Assembly: GCF_022259695.1 (NCBI RefSeq)
Contig: NZ_CP092099.1
Coordinates: 542,471 to 606,470 of the forward strand
Reading direction: 5' to 3'
DNA from: Flaviramulus sp. BrNp1-15
GTDB lineage: Bacteria; Bacteroidota; Bacteroidia; Flavobacteriales; Flavobacteriaceae
DNA: 64,000 nt
Part shown: positions 1 to 8,450 of the stretch, in pieces
Position numbering within the stretch: the stretch's first letter is position 1
Layout: each line of letters opens with the position of its first letter
Position numbers and translations under genes: made by a program
Notes under the pieces: generated by a model
Database searches by the model: none
Seen by the model: the letters and a program-made list of their open reading frames with translations, nothing else
Told to the model about the DNA's origin: nothing

Positions 1-447
1 AAGTTGCCTGTTTTTAAAGCCACCATAATTAAAGCAGCGAGCAATACCTATGGCACCAATAGCATCTAACCTATCTGCATCCTGTATAACATTTAATTCT
101 GGCGAGGTAAATTTTTGAGCTTCATTTCCGCCTTTAAAGGATATGTTTTCAATGATATTAACTACATGTTCAATTACTGATGAATCTACATTCAATTTAA
201 ATAAAAATTCACGAGCTATTTTGGGCCCAATGGTTTCATCACCATTATGAAATTTACTATCGGCTATATCGTGAAGTAAAGCACCAAGTGAAACAACAAA
301 TAAATCTACACCCTCATTTTTAGAGATGAGCAAAGCATTATTATATACTCTTAACGTATGAAACCAGTCATGACCACCTTCTGCACCAATTAAGGTTTCT
401 TTTACAAATTCTTTAGTTTTGTTGATTGTTTCTTCGGAAGTAAGCAT
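1..447 (-). CDS. HD-domain phosphohydrolase (partial, C-terminus beyond left edge)
   Basis: The reverse strand is open from an ATG at 447 to the window edge (149 codons, no stop). The translation carries the metal-binding pattern of HD-family phosphohydrolases: a His in a GGHDWFH segment (residues 25-30), the LLHDIAD motif at 57-63 with the His59-Asp60 doublet, and a later QDADRLDAIGA segment supplying the last Asp. This matches the small cytoplasmic YedJ-type HD hydrolases, whose substrate is usually unknown (a nucleotide or similar phosphoester is typical). The family is usually about 200 residues, so roughly a quarter is missing. The next gene on the same strand starts about 60 bases upstream. 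Confidence 0.85.
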   Translation of the reverse strand, partial: MLTSEETINKTKEFVKETLIGAEGGHDWFHTLRVYNNALLISKNEGVDLFVVSLGALLHDIADSKFHNGDETIGPKIAREFLFKLNVDSSVIEHVVNIIENISFKGGNEAQKFTSPELNVIQDADRLDAIGAIGIARCFNYGGFKNRQL

Positions 448-515
448 AGGTTAAAAATAAAAATTCCTTTCGTGAATGAAAGGAATTGATTTATATATTT
501 CGTGAAATAGTAATA

Positions 516-1508
516 TTATTTTAAAATAGCAGGCTCAACCCATTTAAACTGAAACGAATTTTCAGGTATTTTAATACGTTCAGATAATCTATACATTCTA
601 GTAGGAAGTTTCATTAAATAATCTCTAGCTTTTTCAGCTTCATCAGTTAAGTTGGTAATTTTATCAATTTCCCAACGTTTAATAAGTTTGTCTAAAATAT
701 CCACGTAATCAGTAGAAGTGTAAACACCTATGCGTTGAGCAGTATTTGAAAACTCTTCAAAAGCCGTACTAATTTTATTTCCAGACTCTCTTAAAAAGTG
801 AGCTGGCATTGCAATTTTGAGTTTCATCATATCGTAAAAAGCCATCATCATTTGGCTAGGGTCTACTTTAAAAATACGTTCAACAAACTCAGAATATGCG
901 TGGTGGTGTCTCATCTCATCTCCAGAAATAATCTGGCACATTTTTCCTAATTGTTTATTGCCATTTTTCTTGGCTATTTTTGCGACTCTATTATGTGAAA
1001 TATAAGTTGCTAGCTCTTGAAAGCTGGTGTATACAAAGTTTTTATAGGGGTCTCTATCTGTACCAATATCAAATCCATCTGCGATTAGATATTGAGTGGT
1101 TTTTTCAATTTCGCGCATATTTACACGTCCAGAAAGATAAAGGTATTTGTTAAGTACATCGCCGTGTCTGTTTTCTTCACCCGTCCAATGGCGTACCCAT
1201 TTAGCCCAAGGATTTTCTCGGTCTTTTTGTTTTACGCCTTCAATATCCATAAGCCAAGATTCGTAAGTAGGTAATGCTTCTTCAGTAATCATATCACCTA
1301 CTAAAACCACCCAAAAATCATAAGGTAATTCTTTTGAAAGCTCGCGTATTTCTTTTACTTCTTCAAAAAAACTGTCACTTTCAGAGTTTGGTAAAAAATC
1401 TGTAGGTTGCCATATTTTTTCTATTGGGATAAGGTATTTTTTTATTAGAGATTCGACGTCTTTTTCCAAAAACTTCATCACTTCCAATCGCACATTTTTT
1501 AACGACAT
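516..1508 (-). CDS. acyl-ACP desaturase (soluble diiron, stearoyl-ACP desaturase family)
   Basis: This 330-residue protein fits the soluble acyl-[acyl carrier protein] desaturases, which insert a cis double bond into acyl-ACP using O2 and a carboxylate-bridged diiron centre. The ligand pattern is complete: Glu76 in an ITEEA segment, Glu112 and His115 in EENRHGD, Glu165 in a QELAT segment, and Glu198/His201 in DEMRHH. No signal peptide or membrane helix is present, as expected for a cytoplasmic enzyme. Its start lies 9 bases from the stop of the upstream plsC on the same strand, so the two are probably co-transcribed, linking making an unsaturated acyl chain with putting it into phospholipid. 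Confidence 0.93.
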   Translation of the reverse strand: MSLKNVRLEVMKFLEKDVESLIKKYLIPIEKIWQPTDFLPNSESDSFFEEVKEIRELSKELPYDFWVVLVGDMITEEALPTYESWLMDIEGVKQKDRENPWAKWVRHWTGEENRHGDVLNKYLYLSGRVNMREIEKTTQYLIADGFDIGTDRDPYKNFVYTSFQELATYISHNRVAKIAKKNGNKQLGKMCQIISGDEMRHHHAYSEFVERIFKVDPSQMMMAFYDMMKLKIAMPAHFLRESGNKISTAFEEFSNTAQRIGVYTSTDYVDILDKLIKRWEIDKITNLTDEAEKARDYLMKLPTRMYRLSERIKIPENSFQFKWVEPAILK

Positions 1509-1517
1509 AAATAAGTT

Positions 1518-2255
1518 TTAAAGGTGTATATGTTCTTTTATAGTGGTTTCAATACTATGTATTAAATTTTCTTTATTGGTAAAGGTAGATAATTTTATAG
1601 GTTTATGTACTGTAAATTTAACATGAGCACCTAAACCCATAGGGAATTTACCGTAACGTAATGTTTTCCATGAATTATTTATAGTTATAGGAAGTATTGT
1701 TGCAGACGGAATATTTTCGAATAAAGTTAATAACCCTTTCTTTTGAAATGCTTTGGGTACTCCTGTTTTACTTCGTGTACCTTCTGGAAAAATAACAGCG
1801 GCACGCTTAGTTGTTTCAATATAATTAGAAAAGTCTTCAATAGCTTTTACCGCTTCTTTAGGTTTTTTTCGGTCTATTAATACCGAACCTCCGTGGCGTA
1901 AATTATAGGAGACACTTGGTATGCCTTTTCCTAATTCTTTTTTACTAATAAATTTCACATGATGTTTACGCAAATACCAAATAAGCGGAGGGATATCATA
2001 CATGCTTTGGTGATTAGCAACTATAATTAAAGGTTGGTTTTTGTCAATATTGTAAGGGTTAGAAAACGAAAATCGTGTACCTAAAACATTTAAGCAACGC
2101 ATAATAAAAAACTGTAACCAATCTACACTTATTTTATGGGCTTTGTACCCTAAAACATTAAAACAAAACCATTGAATGGGATGGAAAATAACGAGTGTTA
2201 ATCCGAAACAGATAAAGTATAAAATAGTTAAGGGGTAAGCTAATACTTTTTGCAT
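1518..2255 (-). CDS. plsC: 1-acyl-sn-glycerol-3-phosphate acyltransferase
   Basis: This 245-residue membrane-associated acyltransferase transfers an acyl chain to lysophosphatidic acid, giving phosphatidic acid. The PlsC signature is clear: the catalytic NHQSMYD block (residues 81-87, HX4D), the FPEGTRS block near residue 157, and two hydrophobic N-terminal segments (about 7-35) that anchor it to the inner membrane. It precedes the desaturase on the same strand with a 9-base gap. A perfect palindrome separates it from the bacilliredoxin gene upstream, so the plsC-desaturase pair is likely its own transcription unit. Confidence 0.93.
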   Translation of the reverse strand: MQKVLAYPLTILYFICFGLTLVIFHPIQWFCFNVLGYKAHKISVDWLQFFIMRCLNVLGTRFSFSNPYNIDKNQPLIIVANHQSMYDIPPLIWYLRKHHVKFISKKELGKGIPSVSYNLRHGGSVLIDRKKPKEAVKAIEDFSNYIETTKRAAVIFPEGTRSKTGVPKAFQKKGLLTLFENIPSATILPITINNSWKTLRYGKFPMGLGAHVKFTVHKPIKLSTFTNKENLIHSIETTIKEHIHL

Positions 2256-2270
2256 GCTCCAAAAATAACT

Positions 2271-2299
2271 AAAAAACCACGATTTAATCGTGGTTTTTT
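2271..2299 (-). terminator. palindromic terminator of the bacilliredoxin gene
   Basis: A 14-base perfect inverted repeat (AAAAAACCACGATT / AATCGTGGTTTTTT) sits between the bacilliredoxin stop (2327) and the plsC start (2255), both on the minus strand. The GC-containing core flanked by A and T runs is a typical intrinsic terminator and works in either orientation. Confidence 0.8.
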
Positions 2300-2326
2300 A
2301 TTACTGTTTATTTTAAAAAATCAATC

Positions 2327-2737
2327 TTAACAATGCTCATTATAAGCATCAACTAAATTTTCAGCAATTAATTCTGCTGGGCGACCTTCAATATGATGAC
2401 GTTCTAACATATGAACCAATTCACCATCCTTAAACAAAGCCATACTAGGAGAGCTTGGAGGAAATGGAATCATATAACCACGAGCAGTATCAACCGCTTC
2501 TTTATCTACACCTGCAAAAACGGTAACAATATGGTCTGGTTTTTTAGCATTTTGTAAACTCATTCTAGCACCTGGTCGTGCATTAGCTGCAGCACAACCA
2601 CAAACCGAATTTACAACTACTAAAGTAGTTCCTTCTTTTGCTAAAGCTTTATCAACTGCTTCAGCTGTATGCAATTCTTCAAAACCTACACTCGTTAAAT
2701 CTTCACGCATTGGTTTTACTAATTCTGCTGGATACAT
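2327..2737 (-). CDS. BrxA/BrxB family bacilliredoxin (YphP/YqiW)
   Basis: The 136-residue protein belongs to the bacilliredoxin family (DUF1094), thioredoxin-fold proteins first studied in Bacillus as removers of bacillithiol from mixed disulfides. The family active site CGC is present at Cys46-Gly47-Cys48, followed by the characteristic AAANARPG stretch. Length matches the family. Many Bacteroidota carry this protein, and some of the phylum make bacillithiol, so a role in thiol redox repair is expected but not shown by the sequence. It stands alone, with a terminator after it and a TATCTTTG -7 box on the minus strand at 2774-2781, about 37 bases before the ATG. Confidence 0.9.
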   Translation of the reverse strand: MYPAELVKPMREDLTSVGFEELHTAEAVDKALAKEGTTLVVVNSVCGCAAANARPGARMSLQNAKKPDHIVTVFAGVDKEAVDTARGYMIPFPPSSPSMALFKDGELVHMLERHHIEGRPAELIAENLVDAYNEHC

Positions 2738-2773
2738 ATCTTAAAATTTAATAATTAACAATTTTTATGATTG

Positions 2774-2781
2774 CAAAGATA
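2774..2781 (-). promoter_or_regulatory. Bacteroidota -7 box for the bacilliredoxin gene
   Basis: On the minus strand this reads TATCTTTG, matching the phylum consensus TAnnTTTG, and lies about 37 bases before the start codon. No matching -33 TTTG is seen at the usual 19-base spacing. Confidence 0.45.
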
Positions 2782-2824
2782 CCAATTGTGTAACAAAAAA
2801 GGTATTCAATCAACTAACAAATAT

Positions 2825-2832
2825 TATATTTG
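2825..2832 (+). promoter_or_regulatory. Bacteroidota -7 box for the TerB-DnaJ gene
   Basis: TATATTTG matches TAnnTTTG and lies 25 bases before the ATG at 2858. No good -33 element is visible 19 bases upstream. Confidence 0.5.
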
Positions 2833-2857
2833 GTCATAATTAAAATCTATAACTTAC

Positions 2858-3634
2858 ATGAGTTTTTCAAAATGGATAGGAGGCGCTATAGGATGGTCGT
2901 TTGGAGGTCCCATAGGCGCCATAATTGGATTAGCAATTGGTAGTATGGTTGATGCCATGACAAATGGAAATGACAGACCTTTTTTAGGAGAAGGCAATAC
3001 ACAACAACGAAGAACTACTCACAGTACTAGACCGCAACAACGCCCACAGACACAATCTGGAGATTTTGAGGTAAGTCTTCTTGTTCTCGCATCTATAGTT
3101 ATAAAGGCAGATGGCAAACAAGACCAAAGCGAACTGGATTTTGTGCGCCAGCAGTTTGTAAATATGTACGGTAAAGAACGCGCAAATCATGCGTTTAGGC
3201 TTTTTAAAAACATTAGTAAACAAAAGAATATTTCTACCAGACAGGTATGTTTACAGATTAGACAAATGATGGATCATCCATCGCGTTTACAACTTATGCA
3301 TTTTCTATTTGGTATTGCAAAAGCAGATGGTACGGTAACAAATGATGAAGAGCGCCAAATATATACCATTGCAGGCTATTTAGGTATTAGTTCTCGCGAT
3401 TACGAGAGTATTAAAGCTATGTTTTATAACAGTAGCGATAATGCATATAAAGTTTTAGAGATAGATAAAAGTGCTACTGATGATGACATTAAAAAAGCCT
3501 ACCGTAAAATGGCCAAAAAATACCATCCAGATAGAGTAATTCATTTAGGAAAAGAACACCAAAAAGGCGCTGAAGAAAAGTTTAGACAAGTGCAAGCAGC
3601 TTATGAGCAGTTACAAAAGGAACGTGGGTTTTAA
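2858..3634 (+). CDS. DjlA-like protein: Gly-rich N-terminus, TerB-like domain and C-terminal J domain
   Basis: This 258-residue protein has three parts. Residues 1-35 are hydrophobic and glycine-rich, like a weak membrane-association segment. Residues about 70-185 form a TerB-like helical domain. Residues about 195-258 form a DnaJ domain with the canonical HPD tripeptide. The layout is that of DjlA-type co-chaperones, which stimulate DnaK at the membrane. The linker around residues 45-65 is rich in Gln, Arg and Thr. It is followed after 18 bases by a DUF1569 gene and may be co-transcribed with it. The J domain is certain; the client is unknown. Confidence 0.88.
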   Translation: MSFSKWIGGAIGWSFGGPIGAIIGLAIGSMVDAMTNGNDRPFLGEGNTQQRRTTHSTRPQQRPQTQSGDFEVSLLVLASIVIKADGKQDQSELDFVRQQFVNMYGKERANHAFRLFKNISKQKNISTRQVCLQIRQMMDHPSRLQLMHFLFGIAKADGTVTNDEERQIYTIAGYLGISSRDYESIKAMFYNSSDNAYKVLEIDKSATDDDIKKAYRKMAKKYHPDRVIHLGKEHQKGAEEKFRQVQAAYEQLQKERGF

Positions 3635-3652
3635 TGATAAAATGGTAAAATC

Positions 3653-4105
3653 ATGAAAAATATTTTTGACTTAAAAGAAACCAATGCATTAATTGAGAGG
3701 ATCAACAAATTAGATGCATATGCTAAACCACTTTGGGGAAAAATGAGCGTTGATCAAATGTTTGCGCATTGTAACGTGACTTATGAAATGATTTACGATA
3801 GCAAACATCCAAAGCCCAATGCATTTAAAAAGTTTATGTTAAAAGTAGTTGTAAAACCTTATGTTGTAAGCGAAAAACCATATAAAAAGAATAGCAGAAC
3901 AGCACCAGAGTTTGTTGTTGCAGATTCAAAAAATTTTGTTGAAGAAAAAGCAAGATTGATAGATTTTTTAATAAAAACTCAAAATTTAGGAGCATCTTAT
4001 TTTGATAACAAACCGTCTCATTCTTTTGGAAGCTTAACAGCTAAGGAATGGAATAATTTATTTTATAAGCATTTAGACCATCATTTGAGGCAGTTTGGAG
4101 TTTGA
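3653..4105 (+). CDS. DUF1569 family protein (DinB-like fold)
   Basis: The 150-residue protein matches DUF1569, a family related to DinB/YfiT four-helix metal-binding proteins. Visible hallmarks are the WGKMSVDQMFAHC segment near residues 28-42 and the C-terminal HLDHHLRQFG segment, which supply the His residues expected to bind a metal. There is no signal peptide, so it should be cytoplasmic. It lies 18 bases after the TerB-DnaJ gene. Biochemical function of the family is not established. Confidence 0.85.
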   Translation: MKNIFDLKETNALIERINKLDAYAKPLWGKMSVDQMFAHCNVTYEMIYDSKHPKPNAFKKFMLKVVVKPYVVSEKPYKKNSRTAPEFVVADSKNFVEEKARLIDFLIKTQNLGASYFDNKPSHSFGSLTAKEWNNLFYKHLDHHLRQFGV

Positions 4106-4234
4106 TGCTCAGTGAGTTTGGGAATTTTAATTATTCAAAATCTTTTTGATAACTTCAATATTTGGTTTAAAAAAATCAAATATGGATTTTGATAATTCCT
4201 TATCTAATATTTTAAGATTATCATTTATAATAAA

Positions 4235-5254
4235 CTAATCTTTAAACTTCACAGTAGATTTATCTTTACTTACCGTCAACTCAACAGTTCTTCCCAAAAT
4301 CATAGCTCTATTATCTTTTTCATGACCAGCAGGCATATTAAAAGCTATTGGGAAATTGTAATCTTGTAAAGCGTCTAAAATAAGTTGCTCAACAGAGGTT
4401 CCCCAAAGCGTAGTGTTTTTACGTAGTTTACTCATATCGCCTACAATTACACCTTTACAATTATCAAAATAACCGGCACGTTTTAAACTTTGTAACATAC
4501 GGTCTATATGATATTTGTATTCCCCAATTTCTTCAATAAAAAGTATTTTTTCAGATACATCAATACTGGTTTTAGAGCCTAACATAGTGTGTAACATGGT
4601 TAAATTACCACCAACTAATTTTCCAGTTGCGTTACCTGTTTTGTTATATTTAGATCCTTCTAAAGTATAGTTTAAAGATTTTCCAAAAATAGCATCTTTA
4701 AAAGTTGAAACGGTTTCTTTAATAGTTGCCATGTCATCTTGTAAACTCGTACACATCATGGCGTGTATGCTTTCAATACCTTCATTGTGCATTTGATTAT
4801 GAAGCGCTGTAATATCAGAATATCCAATGAGCCATTTTGGGTTTTGTTTAAACTTAGAATAATCTAATTTGTCTAAAATTCTAACAGTTCCGTAGCCACC
4901 TCGTGCACACCAAATGGCACTAATTTGTGGGTTGTCTAAAGCTTTTTGAAAATCTTCGCAACGTTCATCATCACTTCCAGCAAAATGATTCTCTTTATTA
5001 AAAACATGATTGCCAATAACAACTTCTAAACCCCAACTTTTTAGTAAAACCTTGGCTTGCTCAATTTCTTTGTCTCTGTTTTTTAAAATTCCAGATGGAG
5101 CGACAATAGCAACCGTATCGCCCGCTTTTAAATATGGTGGCTGTTTTAAAATCATGTTTAGTTTTTCAGTTACTTCATTTTGTGCTGAAGCGGGATTTAT
5201 TCCAAAGAAAAAAACAGCACAAATTAAGCTTAATGTTAGAAGGTTTTTTGACAT
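4235..5254 (-). CDS. exported LD-carboxypeptidase (peptidase family S66)
   Basis: This 339-residue protein is an S66-family LD-carboxypeptidase, which trims the terminal D-amino acid from cytoplasmic or periplasmic tetrapeptides of peptidoglycan. The catalytic Ser146 lies in a GYSDIT motif, with the expected downstream Glu (FIEEIGEY) and His (PAGHEKD). The CARGGYGT segment before the serine is the family signature. Unlike Escherichia coli LdcA it begins with a signal peptide (residues 1-24, cut after an ASA motif), so it probably acts in the periplasm. The frame stays open for 35 codons after the TAG stop (see findings). Confidence 0.9.
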   Translation of the reverse strand: MSKNLLTLSLICAVFFFGINPASAQNEVTEKLNMILKQPPYLKAGDTVAIVAPSGILKNRDKEIEQAKVLLKSWGLEVVIGNHVFNKENHFAGSDDERCEDFQKALDNPQISAIWCARGGYGTVRILDKLDYSKFKQNPKWLIGYSDITALHNQMHNEGIESIHAMMCTSLQDDMATIKETVSTFKDAIFGKSLNYTLEGSKYNKTGNATGKLVGGNLTMLHTMLGSKTSIDVSEKILFIEEIGEYKYHIDRMLQSLKRAGYFDNCKGVIVGDMSKLRKNTTLWGTSVEQLILDALQDYNFPIAFNMPAGHEKDNRAMILGRTVELTVSKDKSTVKFKD

Positions 5255-5297
5255 AATGTAAATTTACATTTTTTTTCTAAATCGATAGGTAAATGAT

Positions 5298-5305
5298 TAC
5301 TTTTG
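5298..5305 (+). promoter_or_regulatory. Bacteroidota -7 box upstream of metG
   Basis: TACTTTTG matches TAnnTTTG. It is 121 bases before the metG start, implying a leader of about 115 bases that contains the palindrome at 5325-5406. Confidence 0.4.
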
Positions 5306-5324
5306 TGACATTATAAAACTTAAC

Positions 5325-5406
5325 GTCATTACGAGAAACTCATCGACGTGGTAATCTTTTAAAATTTATTCGATTACCACAATTTTTTTAAAATTTTCGA
5401 AATGAC
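5325..5406. repeat. nested inverted repeat in the metG leader
   Basis: An outer imperfect inverted repeat (GTCATTACGAGAA at 5325-5337 against TTTTCGAAATGAC at 5394-5406, two mismatches) encloses a perfect inner repeat (GTGGTAATC at 5348-5356, GATTACCAC at 5372-5380). The GTCATTACGAG ends resemble dispersed palindromic elements common in flavobacterial genomes. It may be a decayed REP/MITE-like unit or act as an RNA hairpin in the metG transcript. Confidence 0.6.
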
Positions 5407-5426
5407 AATTCAATTAGAATATTACA

Positions 5427-7511
5427 ATGAGCACACCAAAACGATATACAATTACTACGGCACTTCCTTATACTAATGGCCCCATTCATATTGGTCATTT
5501 AGCAGGAGTTTATGTGCCAGCTGATATTTATGCGCGTTATTTACGATTAACAGGAAATGATGTTGCGCTTATTGGTGGTAGTGATGAGCATGGTGTTCCA
5601 ATTACTATAAAGGCTAAAAAAGAGGGCGTGTCTCCACAAGATATTGTGGATAAATACCACGCTATAATTAAAAAATCGTTTGAAGATTTTGGAATCTCTT
5701 TTGATAATTATTCGCGTACATCGGCTAAAATTCATCATGAAACTGCATCAGAATTCTTTAAAACCTTGTATGATAAAGGCGAATTTATTGAAGAAACCAC
5801 AGAACAATTGTATGACGAAGAAGCAAATCAGTTTTTAGCAGACAGGTTTGTTACTGGAACCTGCCCTAAATGTGGTAATGAAGAAGCCTATGGTGACCAA
5901 TGTGAAAACTGTGGAACTAGTTTAAATGCGACCGATTTAATTAACCCAAAATCGGCATTAACAGGTAATGTACCTACTTTAAAAGAAACCAAACACTGGT
6001 TTTTGCCTTTAGATAAACACGAAGCCTTTTTAAAAGAATGGATTTTAAAGGGACACAAAAAAGATTGGAAACCTAATGTTTATGGGCAAGTAAAATCTTG
6101 GATAGATGATGGTTTACGCCCACGTGCTGTAACCCGAGATTTAGATTGGGGAATACCAGTGCCTGTTGAAGGAGGTGAAGGCAAAGTACTTTACGTATGG
6201 TTTGATGCGCCTATTGGTTATATTTCGTCAACTATAGAATGGGCAAAACGCGTTGGTAAAGATTGGGAACCTTACTGGAAAGATAAAGACACCAAATTAG
6301 TTCATTTTATTGGTAAGGATAATATTGTATTTCATTGCATCATTTTTCCATCTATGTTAAAAGCAGAAGGCTCATATATTTTACCAGATAACGTGCCTGC
6401 TAATGAGTTTTTAAATTTAGAAGGCAATAAGCTATCAACCTCAAAAAACTGGGCTGTATGGTTGCCAGAATATTTAGAAGAGTTTCCAAATCAACAAGAT
6501 GTATTGCGTTATGTACTAACTGCAAATGCTCCAGAAACTAAGGATAACGATTTTACGTGGAAAGATTTTCAGGCTAGAAATAATAATGAGTTGGTGGCTA
6601 TTTTTGGAAACTTCATTAATCGTGTGGTAGTTTTAACCAATAAGTATTATGAAGGTGTTGTTCCCGAATCTGCGGAATTTTTAAAGGTAGATGAAGAGAC
6701 CTTAGCAGCAGTAAAAGCCTATCCAGATGTCATTGCAAGTTCAATAGAGCGTTACCGTTTTAGAGAAGCAGGACAAGAATTAATGAATTTAGCCCGATTA
6801 GGAAATAAATATTTGGCAGATGCAGAGCCTTGGAAAATGGTGAAAGTAGATGAAGCACGTACAAAAACGATTATGTATGTAGCGCTTCAAATTGCAAGTG
6901 CTCTAGCAACATTAAGCGAACCGTTTTTACCGTTTACTTCAACCAAGTTAAAAGGAATTCTTAGTGTTGGTTCGAGTGATTCGACGCAGGAGAATTGTAT
7001 CGAGAACACATGGAACGATATCAGCACAAAAGAAGTTTTATTACCGGCAGGACATCAAATAGGGAAAGCTGAGTTGTTGTTCTCTAAAATTGAAGATGAA
7101 ACTATTCAAAAACAACTTGATAAACTAGAAGCTAGCAAAAAGGCAAATGAGGCTGCAAATAAAGTTGTAGAGCCACAAAAAGAGACCATCACTTTTGAAG
7201 ATTTCACAAAGTTAGACATAAGAGTAGGAACCATTTTAGAGGCTGAAAAAATGCCTAAAACTAAAAAACTATTGGTTTTAAAAGTTGATACTGGTATTGA
7301 TACTAGAACCATAGTTTCTGGAATTGCAGAAAGCTTTACACCAGAAGAGGTAGTTGGTAAAAAAGTAACAGTTTTAGTTAATTTGGCACCAAGAAAATTA
7401 CGCGGTGTAGAAAGCCAGGGTATGATTTTAATGACCGAAACTCCAGGGGGTAAGTTAGTGTTTGTAAATCCAGATGACGAAAAAGTGAATAACGGGTTAC
7501 AAGTGAGTTAA
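5427..7511 (+). CDS. metG: methionyl-tRNA synthetase with C-terminal tRNA-binding domain
   Basis: This 694-residue cytoplasmic enzyme charges tRNA-Met. The class I HIGH motif is at residues 21-24, and the KMSKS counterpart reads KLSTSKN near residue 340. A zinc knuckle with two Cys-X2-Cys pairs ([17 protein letters not shown]) lies near 147-163. The anticodon-binding helical domain follows, and the last about 110 residues (from [14 protein letters not shown]) are a Trbp111-like OB-fold that aids dimerisation and tRNA binding. Length and order match the long bacterial MetG form. The gene is monocistronic, with a palindromic leader upstream and ferritin downstream after 109 bases. Confidence 0.97.
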   Translation: MSTPKRYTITTALPYTNGPIHIGHLAGVYVPADIYARYLRLTGNDVALIGGSDEHGVPITIKAKKEGVSPQDIVDKYHAIIKKSFEDFGISFDNYSRTSAKIHHETASEFFKTLYDKGEFIEETTEQLYDEEANQFLADRFVTGTCPKCGNEEAYGDQCENCGTSLNATDLINPKSALTGNVPTLKETKHWFLPLDKHEAFLKEWILKGHKKDWKPNVYGQVKSWIDDGLRPRAVTRDLDWGIPVPVEGGEGKVLYVWFDAPIGYISSTIEWAKRVGKDWEPYWKDKDTKLVHFIGKDNIVFHCIIFPSMLKAEGSYILPDNVPANEFLNLEGNKLSTSKNWAVWLPEYLEEFPNQQDVLRYVLTANAPETKDNDFTWKDFQARNNNELVAIFGNFINRVVVLTNKYYEGVVPESAEFLKVDEETLAAVKAYPDVIASSIERYRFREAGQELMNLARLGNKYLADAEPWKMVKVDEARTKTIMYVALQIASALATLSEPFLPFTSTKLKGILSVGSSDSTQENCIENTWNDISTKEVLLPAGHQIGKAELLFSKIEDETIQKQLDKLEASKKANEAANKVVEPQKETITFEDFTKLDIRVGTILEAEKMPKTKKLLVLKVDTGIDTRTIVSGIAESFTPEEVVGKKVTVLVNLAPRKLRGVESQGMILMTETPGGKLVFVNPDDEKVNNGLQVS

Positions 7512-7620
7512 GAATGTATATTTAATCTTAATAAAAATTTTTAAAAAGTATCACATATTGTATACTCTTCTTATTAAAGAGTTTGTGTAATTCATTAACT
7601 TTACATTAAAACCTAAAGAT

Positions 7621-8139
7621 ATGTTATCAAAAACAATAGAAGACGCATTAAATAATCAAATTAGAATAGAAGCAGAATCTTCTCAAATATACTTAGCTAT
7701 GGCTTGTTGGGCTGAGGTTAAGGGTTTAGAAGGTGTGTCAAATTTTATGTATGCACAATCTGATGAAGAGCGTGAACACATGCTAAAACTTGTAAAGTTT
7801 GTAAACGAACGAGGAGGGCATGCTAAAATTTCAGAATTAGCTGCGCCAAATGTTACTTTCAAGTCGTTTAAAGAAATGTTTGAAAAATTATTTGACCATG
7901 AAGTTTATGTTTCACAAAGTATAAATGAATTGGTTCATATTAGTCTAGAAGAAAGAGATTATGCAACGCATAACTTTTTACAATGGTATGTGGCAGAACA
8001 AATAGAAGAAGAGGCTGTTGCGCGTACAATTTTAGATAAAATTAATATGATTGGTGATGATAAAGGAGGTCTTTATTTATTTGATAGAGATATCGAAAAT
8101 TTAACAGTTACTACAGCCGCAATGGATGCACCAGAATAA
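7621..8139 (+). CDS. ftnA: bacterial non-heme ferritin
   Basis: The 172-residue protein is a ferritin subunit, expected to assemble into a 24-mer that oxidises Fe(II) and stores the ferric mineral. Ferroxidase ligands are visible: Glu in the IRIEAESSQIYL helix, the DEEREHM motif (Glu and His of helix B), and Glu residues in EEQIEEEA. No heme-binding Met of the bacterioferritin type is evident. It is followed at once by a small Lys/Cys-rich ORF, and a large iron/manganese uptake region lies about 20 kb further on. Confidence 0.95.
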   Translation: MLSKTIEDALNNQIRIEAESSQIYLAMACWAEVKGLEGVSNFMYAQSDEEREHMLKLVKFVNERGGHAKISELAAPNVTFKSFKEMFEKLFDHEVYVSQSINELVHISLEERDYATHNFLQWYVAEQIEEEAVARTILDKINMIGDDKGGLYLFDRDIENLTVTTAAMDAPE

Positions 8140-8177
8140 TTTAACAATTAATCTTATTTAGATTTAATAAAAATAAG

Positions 8178-8185
8178 TATTTTTG
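8178..8185 (+). promoter_or_regulatory. -7 box upstream of the small Lys/Cys-rich ORF
   Basis: TATTTTTG fits TAnnTTTG and lies 28 bases before the TTG start at 8213. It would give that ORF its own transcript with a leader of about 20 bases. No -33 TTTG is seen at 19-base spacing. Confidence 0.4.
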
Positions 8186-8212
8186 CTACTTAAACTCTTA
8201 TAAGAATTTCTC

Positions 8213-8374
8213 TTGGGGAAAAAGAAGCGAAAAAAAGCAGTAAAAAAATTACATAAAGCAGGAATAATAACTTCTTGTAATGTAAAAAGTAGCTGTTGTA
8301 AAAAGTATAAGAAAAGCGAAAAAAAGCGTTGTAAAAAATGCCCATGCTTTGATTTGCTTAAAAAAGTAGCTTAG
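8213..8374 (+). CDS. small Lys/Cys-rich protein, 53 residues, TTG start
   Basis: A short frame starts at TTG 8213 (the first possible start after an in-frame stop at 8201) and ends with TAG at 8372. The product would be 53 residues, very basic, with a Lys/Arg-rich N-terminus, six Cys including a Cys-Cys pair and a C-terminal CKKCPCFDLL segment, and few acidic residues. Cys spacing suggests metal or Fe-S binding, or a disulfide-rich or nucleic-acid-binding miniprotein. It is between ferritin and a clear terminator and has a candidate -7 box. No ATG exists and no strong ribosome site is visible, so the start is uncertain. I do not know a function; I have a vague memory of similar small proteins in flavobacteria but cannot verify it. 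Confidence 0.6.
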   Translation: MGKKKRKKAVKKLHKAGIITSCNVKSSCCKKYKKSEKKRCKKCPCFDLLKKVA

Positions 8375-8402
8375 TTTTTTAAAATCTTTTCTATAAATAT
8401 AT

Positions 8403-8438
8403 AAACCTGTTTAATTTTTTAAATCAAACAGGTTTTTT
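8403..8438 (+). terminator. intrinsic terminator after the small Lys/Cys-rich ORF
   Basis: AAACCTGTTT at 8403-8412 pairs with AAACAGGTTT at 8426-8435 and is followed by a T run. It ends any transcript from ftnA or the small ORF just before tex. Confidence 0.8.
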
Positions 8439-8450
8439 CAATTAAAAAGG

